Below are positions 29,842-36,175 of a stretch of 36,175 nt of DNA, one piece after another; the stretch's first letter is position 1; the number at the start of each line of letters is the position of its first letter. Source of the DNA: Desulfovibrionaceae bacterium. GTDB lineage: Bacteria > Desulfobacterota > Desulfovibrionia > Desulfovibrionales > Desulfovibrionaceae. The translations under genes and the position numbers were made by a program. The notes under the pieces are model-generated. The model had not been told where the DNA came from. It did no database searches and saw only the letters and a list, made by a program, of their open reading frames with translations. The stretch covers positions 1 to 36,175 of the forward strand of contig JACCQO010000032.1 in assembly GCA_015709205.1 (NCBI GenBank), read 5' to 3'.

Positions 29842-31770
29842 ATGGGAAAGCCTATGTCGACCAAGGACGAGATTCTGGCGCAGTTGCGGAGCGGGGACAT
29901 GGAGGTCGTGCGCGAGGCCGCCTTCATCGCGGGCGAGGAGCGCTGTCTGGAGGCTGTTCCCTTCCTGACCGAGCACGTGCACAGCACCAATCTGGGCGTG
30001 CAGGAGGCCGCGGACATGGCGCTTCGGCGCATCGGCGGCCAGGAGACCGTGCGCGCGGTCATTCCCCTGCTGCGCTCCGACGACGCCCCGGCGCGCAACA
30101 TCGCCATGGACATCCTGCGCGAGATCGGCAAGGAGGACTTCACCGGCCTGCTCGACCTGCTCCACGACCAGGACGCGGATATTCGCATTTTCGTGGCCGA
30201 CATCCTCGGCTCCACCAACAGCCTGCTGGCCGTGCAGCCCCTGTGCGACGCACTGTTGCGCGACCCCGAGGTCAACGTGCGCTACCAGGCGGCCGTGAGC
30301 CTGGGCAACCTGGCCTTCAAGGAGGCCGCGGGCTGCCTGAACAACGCCATGGCCGACGAGGAGTGGGTGCAGTTCGCGGTCATCGAGGCCCTGACCAAGA
30401 TCCGCGACGGCTCCAGCGTGGGGGCCCTGGCCAAGGCCCTGGACACCTCCTCCGACCTGGTGGCCTCCATGATCGTGGACGCCCTCGGCGAGATGGGCAA
30501 CATCAAGGCCGTGGCCATCCTGCTCAAGCACATGGACAACGCGCCCACGCCCCTGCGCAACAAGATCGTCAAGGCCGTGGTCAACATCATGGGCGGCAAG
30601 TCCCTGACGCTGCTCTCGGAAAAGGAGCGCGAGACCTTTCGCCAGTACCTGGTCATCGCCCTGCAGGACGAGGACGAGGAGGTCCAGGACGCGGCCATGC
30701 GCGGGCTGGCCTTCGTGGGCGGCCGCTTCGCCACGCGCGGCATCATCGACATCGCCTCGCGCCTGAATCCCGATTCCGACCACGACCGGCTGCAGATGGC
30801 CGTGGACTGCATCGCCGCCATCGGCCTGAACCCGGCCTTGGAGGCCGCGCTGCGCAGCGACGATCCCGACGAGGCCTCCCTGGCCGTGGAGGCCGTCTCG
30901 CGCATGAAGGACGCCTCGGCTGAAAACCTGCTCATGGACGTGTTCTGGCGCAAGGACCGCGACATGCAGCGCGACCTGGTGCGCGCGCTGGTGGCCGTGG
31001 GCGACGCCGAGGCCACGGAGTTCTTTCTGGACGTGCTCGACCGCCACGAGGACGGCACCGTGCTCAAGGGCGCGCTGTACTTTCTGGGCGAAAAGCTCCG
31101 CCTGGCCGAGGCCGCGGACCGCATCTTCGCCATGCTCGAGCACCCCTTCAACGACGTCAAGGAGGCCGCGCTCGAGGCCTGTATCGCCCTGGGCGGCGAG
31201 GACATGGCCCGCCGTTTCGAGGCCCTGTTCGCCAGCGACGACCCCATCCAGCGGATGATGGCCGTCTACGCCATGGGTCGGCTGAACACGCCCGAGGCCC
31301 TGACCTACTTGCGCCGCGCCCTGGAGGACGAGGTCCCGGATATCCGCAAGATCGCCCTGGAGGCCCTGGACAGCGTCTGTCGCGAGGACATCCTGGAACT
31401 CGTGGGTCCGCGTCTTTCCGACGAAAACCGCGAGGTGCGCCTGACCGTGGTCAACCTGTTGGGCGCCTGCCCGGAAAAGGGCGCCGTGGCGCACCTGCTC
31501 ACGGCCCTGCACGACGAGGACGACTGGGTGCGCATCCGCGCCGTGGAAGCCCTGGGCGAGCTCAAGGACCCGGTGTGCATACCGCAGATGGTGGAACTGC
31601 TTGCCTCGGACAACAAGCTTGTGGTGCTCAAGGCCGTGGAGGCCCTGGGCAAGATCGGCGGCAAGACCGCCTTCCGCGCGCTCATGAGCGTGGCGGAAAC
31701 CGATGACCCCGAGTTGCAGACCGCGGCCGAGGAGGCCATCGGCTGGATTCAGGAAGAACAGGGAGAATAG
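29842..31770 (+). CDS. HEAT-repeat scaffold protein of the chemotaxis operon
   Basis: A 642-residue protein made almost wholly of tandem HEAT / PBS-lyase-like repeats of about 31 residues, visible as recurring VR.AA..ALG and AL.D.D..VR motifs from residue 15 to the end. There is no signal or membrane segment. Such solenoids bind other proteins; a catalytic role is unlikely. It sits between cheB and cheR, 6 bases before cheR, so it is probably a scaffold or adaptor of the chemotaxis system. The start is uncertain: ATG at 29842 or a second ATG at 29854 (MSTKDEIL) are equally supported. Confidence 0.82.
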   Translation: MGKPMSTKDEILAQLRSGDMEVVREAAFIAGEERCLEAVPFLTEHVHSTNLGVQEAADMALRRIGGQETVRAVIPLLRSDDAPARNIAMDILREIGKEDFTGLLDLLHDQDADIRIFVADILGSTNSLLAVQPLCDALLRDPEVNVRYQAAVSLGNLAFKEAAGCLNNAMADEEWVQFAVIEALTKIRDGSSVGALAKALDTSSDLVASMIVDALGEMGNIKAVAILLKHMDNAPTPLRNKIVKAVVNIMGGKSLTLLSEKERETFRQYLVIALQDEDEEVQDAAMRGLAFVGGRFATRGIIDIASRLNPDSDHDRLQMAVDCIAAIGLNPALEAALRSDDPDEASLAVEAVSRMKDASAENLLMDVFWRKDRDMQRDLVRALVAVGDAEATEFFLDVLDRHEDGTVLKGALYFLGEKLRLAEAADRIFAMLEHPFNDVKEAALEACIALGGEDMARRFEALFASDDPIQRMMAVYAMGRLNTPEALTYLRRALEDEVPDIRKIALEALDSVCREDILELVGPRLSDENREVRLTVVNLLGACPEKGAVAHLLTALHDEDDWVRIRAVEALGELKDPVCIPQMVELLASDNKLVVLKAVEALGKIGGKTAFRALMSVAETDDPELQTAAEEAIGWIQEEQGE

Positions 31771-31776
31771 GCCCGC

Positions 31777-32655
31777 ATGGCTTCGCTGTTTTCCAAGACC
31801 ATAACGCTCCAGAAGGAACTGAAGATTTCCGACGAGGAGTTCACGCAGCTGCGCGATTTCATTTACGAGCAGAGCGGGATCTACGTGGCGGACAATCGCA
31901 AGTACCTGCTGGAGAATCGACTCGCCAACCGGCTCAAGGCGCTCAACCTCAAGAGCTACGGCGAATACTTCTATTTTCTGCGCTACGATCCGGGCCGCAA
32001 GCAGGAGATGAACCGGCTTTTCGAGGTGGTCACCACCAACGAGACGAGTTTCTACCGCAACCCGCCGCAGCTGGACGTGTTTCGGGACAAGGTCCTTTCC
32101 GAGGTCATCAGGGAGCAGCGCGACAAGGGCCGCAAGAGCTTGCGCATCTGGTCCGCGGGCTGCTCCACGGGCGAGGAGCCCTACACCCTGGCGATCATCC
32201 TGCACGAGGTCCTGGGCCCGGAGATCAAGACCTGGGACATCAAGATCGCGGCCAACGACATCTCCGAGGCCGTGCTCGCCTCGGCCCGGCGCGGCGTGTA
32301 CAGCGAATACGCCCTGCGCACCACGCCCAAGGAGATCATCGCCCGCTACTTCACCAACGAGGACGGGCGCTACAAGATCAATCCCGAGGTCAAACAACTG
32401 GTGACCTACGGCCAGATCAACCTCAGCGATCGTGCCCAGCTCAAGCGCGTGGAGCGCTCGCAGGTGGTCTTCTGCCGCAACGTGATCATCTATTTCGACG
32501 ACGACATGAAGCGCAAGGTCATCGGGGCCTTTTACGACAATCTGACGCCCGGCGGGTTCCTGCTCATCGGCCACTCGGAGTCGCTGCACAACATCTCCAG
32601 GGCCTTCAAGCCGGTGCACCACCCCGGGGCCATCGTCTACAGGAAGGAATCCTAG
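31777..32655 (+). CDS. cheR: Chemotaxis receptor methyltransferase CheR
   Basis: A 292-residue SAM-dependent glutamate O-methyltransferase. An N-terminal helical domain (LRDFIYEQSGIYVADNRKYL) and TTNETSFYR (86-94) precede the SAM motif WSAGCSTGEEPYTLAI (125-140). Then come NDISEAVL, VVFCRNVIIYFD and GHSESL. There is no C-terminal receptor-tethering pentapeptide site or TPR extension. It partners with CheB for adaptation. Confidence 0.94.
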   Translation: MASLFSKTITLQKELKISDEEFTQLRDFIYEQSGIYVADNRKYLLENRLANRLKALNLKSYGEYFYFLRYDPGRKQEMNRLFEVVTTNETSFYRNPPQLDVFRDKVLSEVIREQRDKGRKSLRIWSAGCSTGEEPYTLAIILHEVLGPEIKTWDIKIAANDISEAVLASARRGVYSEYALRTTPKEIIARYFTNEDGRYKINPEVKQLVTYGQINLSDRAQLKRVERSQVVFCRNVIIYFDDDMKRKVIGAFYDNLTPGGFLLIGHSESLHNISRAFKPVHHPGAIVYRKES

Positions 32656-32687
32656 TCCGCGCGCGGCGCGGTGATGCGGAGCACAAG

Positions 32688-33461
32688 GTGGCGGCAAAGG
32701 TACTAGCCATAGCGAACCAGAAGGGCGGGGTGGGCAAGACCACCACGACGCTGACCCTCGGCGCTGCCCTGTCGAGTATGGGCAGCCGCGTGCTGATCAT
32801 GGACCTGGACCCGCACGCCTGCGCCTCGGTGCACCTGCGGTTCTATCCCGAGCACCAGGAGTTCACGGTCTACGACATCTTTCACACCGAGCCCGGCGAG
32901 TGGGACGGACTGTGGAGCCGGCTGCGCCTCAAGGGCGAGGGGCTGGCCTTCGACTTCGTGGCCTCCAACATCCGCCTCAGCGAGCTGGAGATGGACCTCA
33001 AGGGCCGCCAGGGCCGGGGCGCGATCCTGCGCACCTGCCTGGCCCGGGTGGCCGACGACTACGATTACGTGGTCCTGGACTGCCCGCCGCACATCGGCGT
33101 GCTCCTGGTCAACGCCCTGGTGGCCTCGGATCTGCTGATCATTCCGATCCAGACGGATTTTCTGGCCCTGCATGGGCTCAAGCTGCTGTTCGACACCGTG
33201 CGGATGCTCAACCGGGTGCTGCCCGCGCCCATCGAATACCGCGCCCTGGCCACGATGTACGATCGCCGCGCCAGCGCGTGCAACCGGGTGCTGCGGCTCT
33301 TGCGCCGCAAGCTGGGCGAGCGCATGTTCGAGGCCGTGGTGGACATGGACACCAAGTTCCGCGAGGCCAGCGCCCAGGGCAAGGTGATCTTCGACGTCGC
33401 CCCGAAAGGCCGCGGGGCGACGGAATACATGGAACTGGCACGGGAAATCGTGGCGTTATGA
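32688..33461 (+). CDS. ParA/Soj-family ATPase in the chemotaxis operon (ParC-like)
   Basis: A 257-residue deviant-Walker ATPase: KGGVGKTT (12-19) with the signature lysine, MDLDPHA, DCPPHIG and PIQTDFLALHG. It starts with GTG at 32688 with GGAG upstream. ParA proteins in chemotaxis operons (ParC in Vibrio, PpfA in Rhodobacter) position chemoreceptor arrays, and the adjacent long CheW-like protein fits a ParP-like partner. Its stop overlaps the next start (ATGA). Confidence 0.87.
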   Translation: MAAKVLAIANQKGGVGKTTTTLTLGAALSSMGSRVLIMDLDPHACASVHLRFYPEHQEFTVYDIFHTEPGEWDGLWSRLRLKGEGLAFDFVASNIRLSELEMDLKGRQGRGAILRTCLARVADDYDYVVLDCPPHIGVLLVNALVASDLLIIPIQTDFLALHGLKLLFDTVRMLNRVLPAPIEYRALATMYDRRASACNRVLRLLRRKLGERMFEAVVDMDTKFREASAQGKVIFDVAPKGRGATEYMELAREIVAL

Positions 33462-34138
33462 TGAAGAGTCCGGAAGAGTATTTCAGCGAGCAGGATTTTT
33501 CGGTCCAACCGAACACCGACGGCACCTTCACCGGAGCCGAGCGGTCCTTCATCCAGAAGTACCTCGGGGTGGAGGATCAGCAGGCCCTGCAGAAATTGGG
33601 GCTGGACGTCCCCGGGGACGTGCTGGAGCCGACCACCGCAGGAGAGGCGCCCGCGCCCGCGCCCGAAGAGGCCGAGCCGCCCCTGGAGGACCTGCTGAAG
33701 ACCGAGCCGGAACTGCAGCTCGTCAGCTTCGTGCTCGACGGGCGCGAGTTCACCGTGCCCATCAGCGTGGTGCAGGAGGTCATCCGGTTCCTGCCGCCGA
33801 CCAAGCTGCCCGCGGCGCCGCGATTCATCGCGGGCATCGTCAACCTGCGCGGCCGCGTGACCCCGCTGGTGCGCCTGCGCGACCTGCTGGGCATCTCCGC
33901 CGAGGGTGACGGCCGCGACCAGTTCATCGTGGTCTGCAAGCGCAAGGGGCTGCAGGTCGGCCTGATGATCTCCGAGGTCTCGACCATGTACCGCGTGTCC
34001 CAGGAGACCGTGGAATGGGGCATCGAGTCCCACCTGGGCGTCAACGTCCAGTTCGTGTCCGGCCTGATGAAGGCCGGAGACAAGTTGGTCGGCATCCTGT
34101 CCGTGGACAGGATCGTCGAGAAAGTCCTCAAAAGCTGA
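33458..34138 (+). CDS. CheW-domain protein with long N-terminal extension (possibly ParP-like)
   Basis: A 226-residue protein. Residues 1 to about 80 are acidic and then Pro/Ala/Glu-rich, probably flexible. Residues about 85-226 form a CheW domain: LVSFVLDGREFTVPI, RFLPPTKLPAAPRFIAGIVN, LRGRVTPLVRLRDLLG, VGLMISEV and GILSVDRI. A plain CheW is about 150-170 residues. The extension, and pairing with a ParA-type gene by a four-base overlap, suggest a ParP-like array-localisation adaptor or a tethered CheW coupling CheA to receptors. Confidence 0.85.
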   Translation: MMKSPEEYFSEQDFSVQPNTDGTFTGAERSFIQKYLGVEDQQALQKLGLDVPGDVLEPTTAGEAPAPAPEEAEPPLEDLLKTEPELQLVSFVLDGREFTVPISVVQEVIRFLPPTKLPAAPRFIAGIVNLRGRVTPLVRLRDLLGISAEGDGRDQFIVVCKRKGLQVGLMISEVSTMYRVSQETVEWGIESHLGVNVQFVSGLMKAGDKLVGILSVDRIVEKVLKS

Positions 34139-34146
34139 GGTGTCGG

Positions 34147-34515
34147 ATGGCTAAACATATTTTGATTGTGGACGATTCCAAGACCGTGAGGAACCTCGTC
34201 GCCTTCATCATGAAGAAGGAGGGCTTCAAGGTGACCACGGCCGAGGACGGCCTGGACGGGCTGGAAAAGCTCTACTCCATGGCCGAGGTGGATCTGATAA
34301 TCTCCGACGTGAACATGCCGCGCATGGACGGCTTCACGTTCATCAAGAACGTGCGCGAGCAGGAGGCCTATCGAGATCTGCCGATCATCGTCCTCTCCAC
34401 GGAGGGGCAGGAGAAGGACATCCAGATGGGGTTGAGTCTGGGGGCCAACCAGTACTTGGTCAAACCCGCCCAGCCGGAGTTGATGGTCAAGAACGTGCGC
34501 ATGCTGCTGGGCTGA
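34147..34515 (+). CDS. cheY: Chemotaxis response regulator CheY
   Basis: A 122-residue single-domain receiver with D9-D10, phospho-acceptor D54 (IISDVNMPRMDG), the switch residues S84-T85 and K106 (LVKPAQP). Its length and position before cheA fit the motor-binding regulator, although the domain alone cannot exclude another CheA-linked output. Confidence 0.9.
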   Translation: MAKHILIVDDSKTVRNLVAFIMKKEGFKVTTAEDGLDGLEKLYSMAEVDLIISDVNMPRMDGFTFIKNVREQEAYRDLPIIVLSTEGQEKDIQMGLSLGANQYLVKPAQPELMVKNVRMLLG

Positions 34516-34572
34516 CCGGCGGCGGCGTGAAACCTCTTGACGGACAGAGCCGTTCGTCAGAAGGAAGTGGGT

Positions 34573-36175
34573 ATGAGCCAGGACTTCATGGATCCTGAAA
34601 TATTTGCGGATTTCATCATCGAGGCCAAGGAGCATCTCGAGACCATCGAGCCCAACCTCCTGGAACTCGAGAAGAACCCGGAGAATCTCAGTCTGCTGAA
34701 TGAGATATTCAGGCCCATGCATTCGCTCAAGGGGGCCTCGGGCTTCCTCGGCCTCAACAACATCAACAAGCTCGCGCACCGCGCCGAGAACATCCTGGAC
34801 GAGCTGCGCAAGGGCGCCATGTCCGTGACCGCCGAGATCATGGACACCATCCTCGACGCCACCGACACCCTGCGCCAGATGATCGAGAACCTGGAGACCG
34901 ACAGCACCGAGGGCGACGTGGACATCGCCCCGCTGGTGGGCACCATCGACGCGATCATGGCCGAGAGCAAGGGCGGCGCGCCCGCGCCCAAACCCGCTGC
35001 GGCCCCCAAGCCCGCTGCGGCACCCAAGCCCGCGCCCGAGCCGAAACCCGCGGCGGCGCCCGCGGCGCCCAAGGCCGCGCCCCCCGAGCCCGCCGCCGCC
35101 GAGGCCCCGGCCGTGGCCGGACCGGCCTACAAGCTCACGGCCATCGGCGAGGAACATCTCAACGACTTCCTGGAAGAGGCCGCCGAGATCATCGCCGAGC
35201 TGAACAAGGGGCTCCTGGAGCTGGAAAAGGACCCCACGGCGGGCGGCGAACTGGTCAACGACCTGTTCCGCTATTTTCACAACCTCAAGGGCAACAGCGG
35301 GATCATCGGCTTCACCGAGCTGAACACCGTGACCCACGAGGCCGAGACCCTGCTCAACCGCGTGCGCCGGGGCGAGATGGAGTCGTCCTCGCCCCTGGTG
35401 GACCTGCTCCTGCACACCGTGGACCTCATGGAAGCCCTGGTGGACAAGGTCAATCCGGCCACGGGCATGGTCGAGCCCCTGGACATCGCCGCGCTCCTGG
35501 ACCGGTTGCAGAAGGCCGTGCGCGACGGCGTGGTCGAGGCCCCGCCCGCCGCCTCTGCCGTCGAGGAGGCCGCGGAGCCCGAGGCCGCCTCCTCCGCCCC
35601 CGCCGCCGAGGAAGCCCCGGCCGAGGGGGATGCATCCGCCGGCGGTGCGGACGCCGAGGACCTGGCCATCTTCCGCGATACCGTCAGCCAGCAGCTTTCC
35701 AACATCGACGTGGCCATGCGCGAGCTGGCCAAGGACGATTCCCAGAAGGACTTCATCGACGGGCTCTACCGCTCCCTGGTCTCCATCCAGAATTCCGCCA
35801 GCTACATGGGCCTGGACGAGATCAAGGTCTATGCGGAGCGCACCGCCGGGCTCGTGGACCAGGGCCGCAAGAGCCCCATGGGCTTCGGCATGCTCATGGG
35901 CATCATGGAGCAGGAGTGTGAGATCATCGCCGACATGATCCACAAGACCCTGGACGAGCTCTCCGGTGCCGCGGACGCCCCGGCGGCCCCGGCCGAAGCC
36001 GCAAAGCCCGCCCCGGCCCCGGCCCCCGCGCCCAAGCCGGAACCCGCGCCCGAGCCTGCGCCCGAACCGGAACCCGCGCCCGAGCCGGAACCCGAGCCCG
36101 AGCCCGAGCCGGAACCCGAGCCGGAGCCCGAGGCCGAACCCGCGCCCGCCCCGGCCGCCCGGCCCGCGCGCGCCG
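34573..36175 (+). CDS. cheA: Chemotaxis histidine kinase CheA (3' part beyond the window)
   Basis: The reading frame from ATG 34573 (AAGGAAG upstream) stays open to the window edge, 534 codons, without reaching the dimerisation, kinase or CheW-like domains. It shows three phosphotransfer-like helical modules. HPt1 has H50 in MHSLKGASGFLG. HPt2 has H236 in FHNLKGNSGIIG. The third (about 362-465) has YRSLVS in the matching place, so its histidine is replaced by R400. The modules are joined by Ala/Pro-rich linkers, and the fragment ends in a long Pro-Glu repeat. More than one HPt suggests that it feeds several response regulators. Confidence 0.9.
   Translation, partial: MSQDFMDPEIFADFIIEAKEHLETIEPNLLELEKNPENLSLLNEIFRPMHSLKGASGFLGLNNINKLAHRAENILDELRKGAMSVTAEIMDTILDATDTLRQMIENLETDSTEGDVDIAPLVGTIDAIMAESKGGAPAPKPAAAPKPAAAPKPAPEPKPAAAPAAPKAAPPEPAAAEAPAVAGPAYKLTAIGEEHLNDFLEEAAEIIAELNKGLLELEKDPTAGGELVNDLFRYFHNLKGNSGIIGFTELNTVTHEAETLLNRVRRGEMESSSPLVDLLLHTVDLMEALVDKVNPATGMVEPLDIAALLDRLQKAVRDGVVEAPPAASAVEEAAEPEAASSAPAAEEAPAEGDASAGGADAEDLAIFRDTVSQQLSNIDVAMRELAKDDSQKDFIDGLYRSLVSIQNSASYMGLDEIKVYAERTAGLVDQGRKSPMGFGMLMGIMEQECEIIADMIHKTLDELSGAADAPAAPAEAAKPAPAPAPAPKPEPAPEPAPEPEPAPEPEPEPEPEPEPEPEPEAEPAPAPAARPARA
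36007..36148 (+). repeat. Pro-Glu/Pro-Ala low-complexity repeat in cheA
   Basis: Tandem GAGCCS/GAACCC-type hexanucleotides encode PEPEPE and PAPAPA runs in the linker after the third HPt-like module. Likely variable in length between strains and a possible assembly weak point. Confidence 0.7.

Noticed and set aside
29779-32697. 972-codon open frame antisense to the HEAT and cheR genes
   Set aside because: It mirrors the repeat pattern of the HEAT gene and has no protein signature of its own.
1-36175. CRISPR arrays, insertion sequences, integrases or phage genes
   Set aside because: No regularly spaced repeats, transposase motifs or terminal inverted repeats with target duplications were seen. 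The only tRNA (Pro) has no attachment-site duplication visible in the window.

Overview
The window is a GC-rich bacterial chromosome segment (roughly two thirds G+C by eye). It most likely comes from a sulfate-reducer-like Desulfovibrionaceae relative. The reasons are multihaem c-type cytochromes feeding a periplasmic flavoprotein, three sigma54-dependent activators within 14 kb, and a chemotaxis operon that includes ParA-type and HEAT-repeat genes. This placement is inferred from gene content, not from a marker gene. No insertion sequence, integrase, phage gene or CRISPR array was seen.

Layout. 1-1105: a qorB quinone oxidoreductase gene behind a palindromic operator. 1106-9368: a three-gene operon (Tat-exported fumarate-reductase-like flavoprotein, tetrahaem cytochrome, heptaheme-cytochrome b fusion), a sigma54 activator on the minus strand, and a two-gene aconitase X operon whose small subunit carries a Tat signal. 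9540-12136: a GrlR-like small protein, a second sigma54 activator, and a divergent sigma54 promoter with no protein gene behind it. 12137-14502: a SIMPL-domain protein and aspartase. 14561-19188: a minus-strand sugar-acid module (split UxaA-type dehydratase, KdgT-type permease) and its PrpR-like sigma54 activator. 19316-28094: a nine-gene cluster for an unusual nonulosonate-like sugar (NeuB- and NeuA-like enzymes, class III aminotransferase, two SDRs, isomerase, glycosyltransferase). 28166-28328: tRNA-Pro(CGG) with its promoter and terminator. 28743-36175: a chemotaxis operon (cheB, HEAT protein, cheR, parA-like, cheW-like, cheY, cheA cut off by the window edge).

The most interesting part is 1106-9368. 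Both operons flanking the activator have the same promoter plan: a sigma54 -24/-12 element of the form GGAAC-N5-TTGCTC, and about 60 bp upstream of it a head-to-head pair of sites matching YGYGAAATRYCRCA, 33-34 bp apart centre to centre. The first promoter also has a perfect-consensus IHF site. This predicts one regulon in which an aconitase X-type dehydratase makes an unsaturated acid and a quinol-linked periplasmic flavoprotein reduces it, that is, a dehydrate-then-reduce anaerobic respiration. The regulatory signals can be read in the sequence; the pathway and substrate are inference.
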